Shown in pieces: positions 1 through 5,590 of a stretch of 5,590 nt of DNA (its first letter is position 1; the number at the start of each line of letters is the position of its first letter). This DNA is from an uncultured Roseburia sp. (GTDB lineage: Bacteria; Bacillota; Clostridia; Lachnospirales; Lachnospiraceae): the NCBI GenBank assembly GCA_947384095.1, contig CANDFU010000142.1:1-5590 (forward strand). Reading direction: 5' to 3'. Below the pieces are notes generated by a model, which did not search any database, was not told the origin of the DNA, and worked only from the letters and a program-made list of their open reading frames with translations. A program made the position numbers and the translations under genes.

Positions 1-143
1 CCGTGATATTCTGTCCCATCCGGTCTCTCTTTCTGCAGCCCCGCCGCCGCGGCGGACCTTAAATGTTCCTTTTCTGCCCTTTTAAAGTTCAGATAATCGG
101 TTACTCTTCCTGACATTTCAAATTCACTCCAGGCTTCATCCAT
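1..143 (-). CDS. YqzL-like small protein, N-terminal part (runs off the left edge)
   Basis: An open frame of 47 complete codons starts at ATG 143-141 and reaches the window edge without a stop. An AGGAGG ribosome binding site lies 8 bases upstream (152-157). The protein begins MDEAWSEFEMSGRVTDYLNF and continues with a charged helix-like stretch (KRAEKEHLR), four alanines and a polar tail. The W-x2-F-x2-(S/T)G-x-(V/I)-x2-YL-x-(F/Y)-K pattern is what I recall of YqzL, a family of very short proteins of unknown function encoded between era and recO in Bacillus and other Firmicutes. The position just downstream of era fits that. The similarity is recalled by eye, not searched, and the molecular role is unknown. 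The gene probably ends within a few dozen codons past the edge, with recO the expected next gene; neither can be seen here. Confidence 0.72.
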   Translation of the reverse strand, partial: MDEAWSEFEMSGRVTDYLNFKRAEKEHLRSAAAAGLQKERPDGTEYH

Positions 144-151
144 CGGCGTAC

Positions 152-157
152 CCTCCT
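152..157 (-). promoter_or_regulatory. Ribosome binding site of the YqzL-like gene
   Basis: On the minus strand the six bases are AGGAGG, a perfect match to the 16S rRNA anti-Shine-Dalgarno, with 8 bases between it and the ATG at 143. This decides the start and supports the short frame as a real gene although only its first part is visible. Confidence 0.8.
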
Positions 158-199
158 GCTCCCTGCTTTCTGTTTTTAGGGTATCCTCACAGCCTGCCT

Positions 200-228
200 T
201 CTATACCAGCAAAAAAATGGGAAGTCAG
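200..228 (-). promoter_or_regulatory. Weak candidate internal promoter between era and the YqzL-like gene
   Basis: On the minus strand CTGACT (223-228) and TATAGA (200-205) are separated by 17 bases, and a TG sits one base upstream of the -10 box (extended -10). Each hexamer matches four of six consensus positions. It overlaps the era stop codon and would start transcripts near 193, about 50 bases before the small gene. The rest of the 144-224 gap shows no hairpin, so read-through from era is also expected. This is a pattern match only. Confidence 0.3.
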
Positions 229-1133
229 ATTTCGTCTTTATTGTAACCGAAATTTTTCATCATGGCGTCGCTGTCGCGCCAGTCTTTCTTTACCTTTACC
301 CAGAGCTTTAAGTTTACTTTGATCTCCAGGAGCCGTTCAATCTCATAGCGGGCGTTTGTGCCGATCTTTTTTAACATGGCGCCGCCTTTTCCAATCACAA
401 TCCCCTTGTGGGAATCGCGCTCGCAGACAATCGTCGCGTCGATATCCATCATTTTTTTCTCTTTACGCCCCCTCATCCGGTCGATACAGACGGCAATACC
501 GTGCGGAATCTCATCGTCTAAGGCATGCAGTGCTTTTTCGCGTATGATCTCCGCCACAATGGCGCGCTCCGGCTGATCCGTGACCGTGTCCTCGTCGTAA
601 AACAGCGGGCCGTACGGCAGATATTGAAAGATCAGATCGACCACCGTGTCCAGATTTTCCCCGCGCAGCGCGGAGGCGGGAACAATCTCCGCAAACGGAT
701 AGACCTTGCGGTAAGTATCAATATACGAAAGAATTTTTTCCCGCGGCACCGTGTCGACTTTATTGATAATCAGAATCACCGGCGTCTTCGCGCGTTCAAG
801 CTGCTCTATAATATGCCTTTCTCCCGCGCCGATAAAGCTGGACGGCTCCACAAGCCATAAAATCACATCCACCTCGCCCAGCGTGTGCTCCGCCGCGCTC
901 ACCATATACTCCCCGAGTTTATTTTTGGCCCGGTGGATGCCCGGGGTGTCCAGAAATACAATCTGTCCCCGGTCCATATCCGTGTAAACCGTCTGAATCC
1001 GGTTCCGCGTCGTCTGCGGCTTATTGGATGTGATGGCAATCTTTTGTCCGATCAGGTGATTCATCAGCGTCGACTTTCCCACGTTGGGCCTCCCGATGAT
1101 CGTGACAAATCCCGATTTTAAGCTTTCACTCAT
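225..1133 (-). CDS. era: GTPase Era, ribosome-assembly factor
   Basis: Era is an essential GTPase that binds the 3' end of 16S rRNA during maturation of the small ribosomal subunit, acting in the cytoplasm and partly at the membrane. The 302-residue product matches the usual family length of about 300. All G motifs are visible: G1 GRPNVGKS at 14-21, the G2 threonine in PQTTRNR at 39-45, G3 DTPG at 62-65, G4 NKVD at 124-127 and G5 SAL at 154-156. The C-terminal KH domain has its GKGG loop at 248-251, inside VIGKGGAMLKKIG. I chose ATG 1133-1131 over an in-frame GTG at 1157. The ATG product starts MSESLKSGFV, as Era proteins do, and the GTG extension would translate the purine-rich ribosome binding region GGGAGGAAGG. 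The ATG overlaps the stop of the upstream peptidase gene as ATGA, pointing to one operon and coupled translation. The assignment is secure. Confidence 0.98.
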   Translation of the reverse strand: MSESLKSGFVTIIGRPNVGKSTLMNHLIGQKIAITSNKPQTTRNRIQTVYTDMDRGQIVFLDTPGIHRAKNKLGEYMVSAAEHTLGEVDVILWLVEPSSFIGAGERHIIEQLERAKTPVILIINKVDTVPREKILSYIDTYRKVYPFAEIVPASALRGENLDTVVDLIFQYLPYGPLFYDEDTVTDQPERAIVAEIIREKALHALDDEIPHGIAVCIDRMRGRKEKKMMDIDATIVCERDSHKGIVIGKGGAMLKKIGTNARYEIERLLEIKVNLKLWVKVKKDWRDSDAMMKNFGYNKDEI

Positions 1134-4078
1134 TGTTCCACCCTTCCTCCCTGGCACAGATTCTCCAGCGCAAGAAACCGGCCGCTCTCCGCGGACAAAG
1201 CGTCCTCATTCCCGATCACGCACAGACAGCCGTCCGTAAGCACCGCCTTAATCAGCCCGGAAAATGCCCTGATATCCTCCTCCCGTGCTCCAAGGATCTC
1301 ATCCCGTTCTCTCTGAATATCCTCATACGTAAGTCCCTGCAGATAAGCCGCCATAGAGCGGGCTCCCTTTGCGCTCGGATTGAGCGGCGTATCCAGATCG
1401 CTGATCGTCCCGATAATGTATTTTGTCATGTCACGCTCGTCTGCGGAAAAATGCTCCAGATAATCCGGTATCCCCTCATAGACCTGTTCCGTCGCGGCAA
1501 GATTCGGGTCACGGTAGGAAACGAAATACACGTCGCCGTTGCGCATATATCCGTTCATACACCCATAGGCGCCGCCCATCACACGCACGTTAACCCACAG
1601 ATAATCATAACCTAAAATCACCTTTAAAATCTTAAGCGCGCCGTGATAGGAATAGCCATGCGCCGCAAAATTGCCTGCGCGCGCCACATACTGCACCTGG
1701 GAAGCATCCATAAATCCCTCGTTTTTCTTCTGGGGGACAAACGCGGGCAGTTTCCGCTCTCCGCTCTCCGCTTCCGGCACAAAAAGCTGCCCTTTCAACG
1801 CGAGAACCTCTCTCTGCACGGCTTCATAATCCGCATCGGCGCACGTCACGCTCACCGTCATTCTCTCCGCCGTAAAAATCCGGTGCACAATTCCCGAAAG
1901 CCTTGCGATCAGCTCCCCTTTCTTCTCGTCAAAATGCGCCTCGTAGTCCTCGATCACACGGAAACAGGCGATGCCGCCCACCGCATCCTGGCAGTGCGCC
2001 GCGCGTGAAAAATAGGACATCGCCCGCGTGGACGCCGCGAGATGCCCGGATGCGCTCAGCGCCGTCTCAAGCCTCGACCGGAGCTGGGCCAGTATCTCAT
2101 ACAGACGCTTTTCATCGTTAATCCGCGAAGTCAGGAGAATTTCCCGCATCAGCCGCACCGCATCCTTAAGCTTCTCCGAAAGCGCCTTTGTGCGCACCTC
2201 GTACATCAGCCTCATATCGTCCTCTGTACGGACAAGGGGATAGATGCCGACACTGCTGGCAATTCCGCCGGTGTGGATATTGACTTCGTTTGCCAGATCG
2301 GCGTAGCTGTGATGCTCCGTATCCACAAAGCCCAGAACCGACTTTAAAATCCCCAGATATGGCAGATCATCGCTCTGCAGATCCCGCACGTCAAACAAAA
2401 GCGTCACATAATCGATTCCCCCGGCAAACATCGGATGATGTACAAATGTCGTTCCCTCTGCCGTGACAACACGGTTTCTGAGCGGCTGCGCCTCTTTTCT
2501 CATATCCGCCCGCCCGAGCATCGGGATCTTTTCCAGCTCCTCCTTCGGCGACGGCTCCTCCTGGTATTCCTTCAGACGGCGCGTCTGCCGGATCAGTTCC
2601 GCGACTTCTTCCCCGGAAAGGCTTTCCTTGTACGCGGCGAGCCGTTCGGCAAGAGCAGCCTCTCTTTTCGCGTTCAGCCCCTTTTCCGGCACAACCGCCA
2701 CGACGGATGCGTGCGGGTTGTCCAGAAGGTACTCTGCGACCAGCCGTTCAAAATAATCCCCCTTCGCCGCTTCCTTCAGGAAGTGATACGTCTCCACCGC
2801 CTCCAGGTGCATGAACGGCTGCATATCATCGTGCAGCCAGCTGTCCAGACACTGCAGCCCGTACAAAAGCCCCTTTGGGAACTGTCCGTAATCTGCCTCC
2901 CTGAACCTGAACTCCGCACTGTTAATCCCTGCCAGAAGCGCCTTTTTATTGATTCCGTTTTTCACCTGTTCCGTGAGCACGTCCCTGACCACAGACAAAA
3001 ACTGCTCTTTTTTCGAGAAATCTGTGTTTTTGGCAATAACAGAAAAAAACGGCTGCTTTGTGCTGCTGTCGTACCCGCCTACGATATCCTTTCCGATTCC
3101 GGCATCTAAGAGCGCCTGCTTTAACGGGGCGCCCGGCGCGCCCAGCAGCGCATAATCGAGCACGTCAAACGCCTGGTAGAGCTTTGGGTCCAGCACGCTG
3201 CCGACGACCATGCTGCAGGAAAGATACGCGCGTTCCTCCTCACTCTCGCCGGACGCGACCGAATAGGTGCCGCAGACATCCGCCGGCGCGTCAAACGCCC
3301 GCTGCGTCTGAATGGCGGAATCCACTTCTTTTTTTTCATATGCGCCCAGATACTGCTCGTCCAGCCAGGCAAGCTTCTCTGCGATGTCCATATCCCCGTA
3401 GAGATACAGGTAGGAATTGGACGGATGATAGTATTTGCGGTGAAAATCCAGGTACTTCCCGTATGTCAGCTCCGGAATCTGCTCCGGGTCCCCGCCGGAA
3501 TCGTTGCAGTAAGGCGTATCGGGGAACAGGGATTTTAAAATTTCCCGCTGGATGACGTCATCCGGAGATGAAAAAGCGCCTTTCATCTCATTGTAAACGA
3601 CGCCGTTGATCGTCAGCGGGGCATCCGCGTCCTCCAGTTCATAGTGCCATCCCTCCTGCCTGAAAATCTCTTCATATTTATAGATATTGGGATGAAAAAC
3701 CGCGTCCATATAGACGTCCATCAGATTCTGAAAATCTTTTTTGTTGCAGCTGGCAACCGGGTAGATTGTCTTGTCCGGATAGGTGATGGCATTTAAAAAG
3801 GTATTTAAAGATCCCTTTACCAGCTCCACAAACGGATCCTTCACCGGATATTTCTCCGAGCCACAGAGCACCGTGTGCTCGATGATATGCGGCACTCCCG
3901 TGGAATCCGTCGGGGGTGTGCGAAAGCCGATATAAAACACCTTATTTTCGTCATCGTTTGAAATCGCCGCGATTCTTGCGCCGCTCCTTTTGTGCCGGAT
4001 GACATACCCCTTTGCATTGATATCCGGCAGCTGTCGCTCCTCCACGACCTCATACGCCGTTAACTCTGAAAGCTTCAT
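1130..4078 (-). CDS. M16C zinc metallopeptidase, presequence protease (PreP/Cym1) type
   Basis: This 982-residue protein belongs to the insulinase superfamily, subfamily M16C. Its members enclose short unfolded peptides in a chamber of two halves and cleave them. The inverted zinc motif HIIEH is at 64-68 (zinc ligands H64 and H68, catalytic E67). The third ligand is E164 in GVVYNEMKG, 96 residues after H68, the spacing I recall for plant and human PreP. HTVLCGSEKYPVKDPF, DFQNL, QEGWHYE, SGGDP (194-198) and YYHPSN (216-221) are also PreP-like. A charged helical stretch at about 468-510 fits the hairpin linking the halves. The C-terminal half keeps the substrate-binding R832 and Y838 of VRVMGGAYG. 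I see no signal peptide or membrane segment, so it probably degrades peptides in the cytosol; the substrate is inferred. ATG 4078 is chosen because AAAGGA lies 8 bases upstream; ATG 4084 would leave only 2, and further upstream starts overlap or precede the promoter. It is the first gene of the era operon. Confidence 0.93.
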   Translation of the reverse strand: MKLSELTAYEVVEERQLPDINAKGYVIRHKRSGARIAAISNDDENKVFYIGFRTPPTDSTGVPHIIEHTVLCGSEKYPVKDPFVELVKGSLNTFLNAITYPDKTIYPVASCNKKDFQNLMDVYMDAVFHPNIYKYEEIFRQEGWHYELEDADAPLTINGVVYNEMKGAFSSPDDVIQREILKSLFPDTPYCNDSGGDPEQIPELTYGKYLDFHRKYYHPSNSYLYLYGDMDIAEKLAWLDEQYLGAYEKKEVDSAIQTQRAFDAPADVCGTYSVASGESEEERAYLSCSMVVGSVLDPKLYQAFDVLDYALLGAPGAPLKQALLDAGIGKDIVGGYDSSTKQPFFSVIAKNTDFSKKEQFLSVVRDVLTEQVKNGINKKALLAGINSAEFRFREADYGQFPKGLLYGLQCLDSWLHDDMQPFMHLEAVETYHFLKEAAKGDYFERLVAEYLLDNPHASVVAVVPEKGLNAKREAALAERLAAYKESLSGEEVAELIRQTRRLKEYQEEPSPKEELEKIPMLGRADMRKEAQPLRNRVVTAEGTTFVHHPMFAGGIDYVTLLFDVRDLQSDDLPYLGILKSVLGFVDTEHHSYADLANEVNIHTGGIASSVGIYPLVRTEDDMRLMYEVRTKALSEKLKDAVRLMREILLTSRINDEKRLYEILAQLRSRLETALSASGHLAASTRAMSYFSRAAHCQDAVGGIACFRVIEDYEAHFDEKKGELIARLSGIVHRIFTAERMTVSVTCADADYEAVQREVLALKGQLFVPEAESGERKLPAFVPQKKNEGFMDASQVQYVARAGNFAAHGYSYHGALKILKVILGYDYLWVNVRVMGGAYGCMNGYMRNGDVYFVSYRDPNLAATEQVYEGIPDYLEHFSADERDMTKYIIGTISDLDTPLNPSAKGARSMAAYLQGLTYEDIQRERDEILGAREEDIRAFSGLIKAVLTDGCLCVIGNEDALSAESGRFLALENLCQGGRVEQ

Positions 4079-4086
4079 GTGCATTT

Positions 4087-4092
4087 TCCTTT
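4087..4092 (-). promoter_or_regulatory. Ribosome binding site deciding the M16C peptidase start
   Basis: AAAGGA on the minus strand is followed by 8 bases and ATG 4078. A second in-frame ATG at 4084 is only 2 bases away, too close for normal initiation. The choice changes the protein by two residues (Met-His). Confidence 0.7.
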
Positions 4093-4115
4093 CTCGCTCT
4101 TGTTCAATGTATTCC

Positions 4116-4143
4116 ATTATAACAGTTTTTCCCAATATGAAAA
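4116..4143 (-). promoter_or_regulatory. Extended -10 promoter of the M16C peptidase-era operon
   Basis: On the minus strand the -10 box is a perfect TATAAT (4116-4121) with TG one base upstream (4123-4124). The -35 box is TTTTCA (4138-4143), four of six consensus positions, with a 16-base spacer. Transcription would begin near 4109 and give a leader of about 30 bases before ATG 4078. The open frame that continues upstream past this promoter therefore cannot be translated from this transcript. This looks like a vegetative sigma-70/SigA-type promoter. Confidence 0.75.
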
Positions 4144-4271
4144 GGCGTAAACTTATTTTTTCAGAAACTGCAGTTTTCTCCGCTGCCTCCGGAAAGAAAA
4201 ACGCTGCACACTCACTATCGATCGTTCTTCTGAAAGTGTAACGGGCAGAATGCATTTACCTGTTGCCGGCA
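4144..4271. other. Intergenic gap between the lacI-type stop and the peptidase promoter
   Basis: No gene is supported here. It holds a 12-bp perfect palindrome AAACTGCAGTTT (4165-4176), 21 bases upstream of the peptidase -35 box, and a short AATGCATT palindrome near the regulator stop. I looked for a terminator after the lacI-type gene. The only T-run in a suitable position (in GCGTTTTTC on the minus strand) is preceded by weak 4-5 bp pairings, so no intrinsic terminator is called, and partial read-through into the peptidase gene is possible. Confidence 0.5.
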
Positions 4272-5303
4272 TCAGACCAGCCGCCGCGACGATTCCCTCA
4301 CCAGCAGTTCACCCTCAAAAATCCGGTGCTGCGCGGGCCTGTGCTCTTCGATGGCATCAAAGAGAATATCCGCCACCGCACACGCCATCTCCTCCACCGG
4401 CTGCCGCACCGTCGTGATCGTCGGAATATAATAGGAAGCGATATCCAGGCCGTCAAATCCCGCCACCGAATAATCCTCCGGCACCCGCTTTCCCTCCTCT
4501 TTTAAGGCGCGGCACACCCCGACGGCCACGGTGTCCGAAATCGCATAGACCACGCTGAAATCAATCCCCGAAGCCAGAAGACGCTTCATATCGCGATATC
4601 CCCGCTCCATATTATAAGCGTCCGCATCCGTCGTCGAATAGCAGATCAGCTCTTCACGGACCGGGATGCCGTTTGCCCTGAGCGCCTGGCGATACCCTTC
4701 CAGACGCTGTGCACTGATACTCATATCCTCTCTGCTGGCTACCAGAATGGCGATCCGGGTATGTCCCATCCGGCACAGATAATCCACCATCTTATAACTC
4801 TCCCGCACGTCGTCTACATGGACGCAGGAACAGATCCTTCCGCTCTTCTCGTCGATATCCCCGACCGCACCGATCACACAGGGGATATCCAGAAGCTTCA
4901 GTTTTTCCTGCGTGTGACAGAAATACCCGCCCAGAAAGACAATGCCTTTTGGTTTCTTCTCCAGCACCAGCTCCAGGGCCACGTCGATCTCATCCTCATC
5001 CCCGTTGACTCCCTGTAATAGGAACGTATATTTTCTTTCATGAATCCGTTTTTCCAGCACGCCGATCATCGGCTGGAAAAACGGATTGCTGATCCCCTTT
5101 ACCAGAACGGCAACCGCATTGCTCTCCAGCCTCTTCAGGTTTCTTGCACTGTTATTGGGAATAAACTGGTTTTCACTGACCACCTGCATGATCTTCTCCT
5201 TCGTGGCCTGGTTAATCCCCGGATAATTGTTCAATGCCCTTGAAACCGTCGTGACACTCACCCCGCACAATTTTGCAATATCCTTAATCGTCATGCTGCC
5301 CAT
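4272..5303 (-). CDS. LacI/GalR-family transcriptional regulator
   Basis: This 343-residue protein has the standard length and layout of the family. The N-terminal helix-turn-helix is at about 6-27 (DIAKLCGVSVTTVSRALNNY), followed by the minor-groove hinge helix PNNSARNLKRL at 49-59. A periplasmic-binding-protein-like effector domain runs from about 61 to the end, with NPFF at 73-76, the GHTRIAIL-type strand, and the C-terminal GFDGLDIASYYIPTITTVRQP core. Such proteins bind operators as dimers and respond to sugars or sugar phosphates. The ligand cannot be read from sequence. ATG 5303 is chosen because GAAAGG sits 9 bases upstream (5313-5318). An in-frame ATG at 5351 lies inside the promoter palindrome, and one at 5294 is worse placed. 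The gene directly upstream encodes a sugar ABC permease, so this is probably that operon's regulator, transcribed from its own promoter after a terminator. A 15-bp inverted repeat lies inside the gene. Confidence 0.95.
   Translation of the reverse strand: MGSMTIKDIAKLCGVSVTTVSRALNNYPGINQATKEKIMQVVSENQFIPNNSARNLKRLESNAVAVLVKGISNPFFQPMIGVLEKRIHERKYTFLLQGVNGDEDEIDVALELVLEKKPKGIVFLGGYFCHTQEKLKLLDIPCVIGAVGDIDEKSGRICSCVHVDDVRESYKMVDYLCRMGHTRIAILVASREDMSISAQRLEGYRQALRANGIPVREELICYSTTDADAYNMERGYRDMKRLLASGIDFSVVYAISDTVAVGVCRALKEEGKRVPEDYSVAGFDGLDIASYYIPTITTVRQPVEEMACAVADILFDAIEEHRPAQHRIFEGELLVRESSRRLV
5043..5087. repeat. Perfect 15-bp inverted repeat inside the lacI-type gene
   Basis: AATCCGTTTTTCCAG (5043-5057) is exactly mirrored by CTGGAAAAACGGATT (5073-5087) across a 15-base gap. 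The gap itself contains CCGA-TCA-TCGG, so the whole could fold as a long stem with a 4-base bulge and a small apical hairpin. In the protein it covers residues NPFFQPMIGVLEKRI near the start of the effector domain. No T-run follows on either strand, so it is not an intrinsic terminator. Its function is unknown and chance within coding sequence is possible. Confidence 0.8.
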
Positions 5304-5312
5304 TTCCGCCGA

Positions 5313-5318
5313 CCTTTC
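5313..5318 (-). promoter_or_regulatory. Ribosome binding site of the lacI-type gene
   Basis: GAAAGG on the minus strand lies 9 bases before ATG 5303. It supports this start over the in-frame ATGs at 5351 and 5294. Confidence 0.65.
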
Positions 5319-5337
5319 TACTGTAATTAAATGCTGA

Positions 5338-5371
5338 ATTATAAAGTACATTCCAGAATGTACTTTACCAA
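5338..5371 (-). promoter_or_regulatory. Promoter of the lacI-type gene
   Basis: A perfect TATAAT -10 box lies at 5338-5343 on the minus strand, giving a start near 5331 and a leader of about 28 bases. No good -35 lies 16-18 bases upstream of it. TTGGTA (5366-5371) is 22 bases away from TATAAT but exactly 17 from an overlapping TACTTT (5343-5348), so either -10 register could be used. The region between the two elements is almost entirely the palindrome at 5342-5367, so a protein bound there would block RNA polymerase. Confidence 0.55.
5342..5367. promoter_or_regulatory. 26-bp interrupted palindrome, candidate operator
   Basis: Arms TAAAGTACATTC (5342-5353) and GAATGTACTTTA (5356-5367) are perfect reverse complements around a 2-base centre. 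It overlaps the promoter of the lacI-type gene, with two bases inside the TATAAT box. That is the position of an autoregulatory operator. The arms are longer than usual LacI-family half-sites and the centre is not the common CG step, so another regulator could be the binder. Confidence 0.7.
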
Positions 5372-5383
5372 TCGGAGATACTT

Positions 5384-5423
5384 AAAAAAGTGCTGTGCTT
5401 CCTCAAAACAAAGCACAGCACTT
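5384..5423 (-). terminator. Rho-independent terminator of the sugar ABC transporter operon
   Basis: A perfect 13-bp stem, AAGTGCTGTGCTT (5388-5400) against AAGCACAGCACTT (5411-5423), closes a 10-base loop. On the minus strand the stem ends in a run of six T (5384-5389, partly within the stem). It lies 48 bases past the permease stop codon and before the lacI promoter. The other strand has only a broken T tract after the stem, so the terminator works mainly for leftward transcription. Confidence 0.92.
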
Positions 5424-5471
5424 CTTTCTGATTATATCCCTTTTGGTAAAAAAATCAATACTTTCCGCAAT

Positions 5472-5590
5472 TTAACCTTTCACCGCACCTGCGACGACGC
5501 CTTCGATGATATATTTCTGACAGAAAACATAAATCAGAATAACCGGAAGGATAGCCAGCACGATACAGGCCATGATCGCGCCCATATCAA
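5472..5590 (-). CDS. Carbohydrate ABC transporter permease, C-terminal end (MalG/AraQ type)
   Basis: Only the last 38 codons and the TAA stop (5472-5474) are in the window. The visible peptide holds a hydrophobic span (MGAIMACIVLAILPVILIYV) that fits the last transmembrane helix. After it comes the tail FCQKYIIEGVVAGAVKG. A closing (F/Q)-x-(K/R)-Y-(F/I)-(I/V)-x-G-(V/I)-x-x-GAVKG is typical of inner-membrane permeases of the MalG subfamily, which import oligosaccharides or glycosides with a partner MalF-type permease and a lipoprotein binding protein. The EAA loop that contacts the ATPase lies outside. It is the last gene of its operon, because the terminator follows directly. The sugar cannot be told from this fragment. 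Confidence 0.88.
   Translation of the reverse strand, partial: DMGAIMACIVLAILPVILIYVFCQKYIIEGVVAGAVKG

Noticed and set aside
44..55. CCGCCGCGGCGG palindrome near the left edge
   Set aside because: It comes from the GC-rich codons of a short alanine run in the YqzL-like protein and has no T-run to make it a terminator.
1134..1157. GTG start giving Era eight extra N-terminal residues
   Set aside because: The extension would translate the Shine-Dalgarno region GGGAGGAAGG, and the ATG at 1133 gives the usual Era N-terminus and length.
2435..3109. Plus-strand open frame of 224 codons opposite the peptidase gene
   Set aside because: It is the antisense shadow of a securely identified M16C coding sequence. 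The translation is rich in Arg, His and Leu, with no recognisable domain. Other plus-strand frames (for example 1133-1615, 1643-2008, 3058-3555) fail for the same reason.
3550..3563. 14-bp perfect palindrome GGATGACGTCATCC inside the peptidase gene
   Set aside because: It is explained by the codons for Asp-Asp-Val-Ile and has no nearby promoter or other signal. It is probably coincidental.
4104..4116. AATG-TATTC-CATT near the peptidase transcript start as a second copy of the lacI operator
   Set aside because: It shares only short pieces with the 5342-5367 palindrome, lacks the GTAC core on both arms and has only 4-bp arms.
4230..4271. Possible terminator just after the lacI-type gene
   Set aside because: GCAACAG, CTGCCCGTTAC and the AATGCATT palindrome give only short mismatched pairings and no T-run follows.
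5304..5351. ATG at 5351 as start of the lacI-type gene
   Set aside because: It falls inside the palindrome and upstream of the -10 box, so it would not be on the transcript. The family N-terminus (MTIKDIAKLCGVS) begins much closer to ATG 5303, which has the ribosome binding site.
1..5590. Defence system, CRISPR array, insertion sequence, prophage, tRNA or rRNA
   Set aside because: I read both strands for direct-repeat arrays, transposase-like frames and structured RNA signatures and saw none. The content is ordinary housekeeping and sugar-uptake regulation genes.

Overview
The window reads as chromosomal DNA of a Gram-positive Clostridia member, most likely Lachnospiraceae. This rests on strong AGGAGG-type ribosome binding sites, moderately GC-rich coding DNA with AT-rich promoter gaps, and the gene order M16C peptidase - era - YqzL-like small gene. 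In Bacillus and relatives era is followed by yqzL and then recO. The family-level placement is inference; no marker gene for taxonomy is present. All supported genes lie on the minus strand, so transcription runs from right to left.

Right end (5590 to about 5304): the last 38 codons of a MalG/AraQ-type sugar ABC transporter permease end at 5472. A strong intrinsic terminator follows at 5384-5423. Next comes a 26-bp interrupted palindrome (5342-5367) that touches a consensus TATAAT -10 box (5338-5343). This is the promoter of the next gene, a LacI/GalR-family regulator (4272-5303). The layout suggests that the regulator is transcribed separately from the sugar-uptake operon, probably controls it, and may repress itself through the palindrome. 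A perfect 15-bp inverted repeat lies inside the regulator's coding sequence (5043-5087).

Middle (4271 to 1130): a 193-bp gap contains an extended -10 promoter (4116-4143). It drives a 982-residue M16C zinc peptidase of the PreP/Cym1 type (1130-4078), with the full zinc-ligand set and the C-terminal Arg/Tyr pair in the spacing seen in PreP. No convincing terminator follows lacI, so some read-through is possible.

Left (1133 to 1): era, the ribosome-assembly GTPase with a KH domain (225-1133), overlaps the peptidase stop codon in an ATGA junction, which suggests translational coupling. An 81-bp gap with a weak candidate promoter separates era from the start of a small YqzL-like gene (1-143), which runs off the left edge. 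The peptidase, era and small gene look like one housekeeping operon that probably continues into recO outside the window.

I see no mobile element, CRISPR array, RNA gene or defence system. The most unusual items are the two inverted repeats in and before the lacI-type gene.
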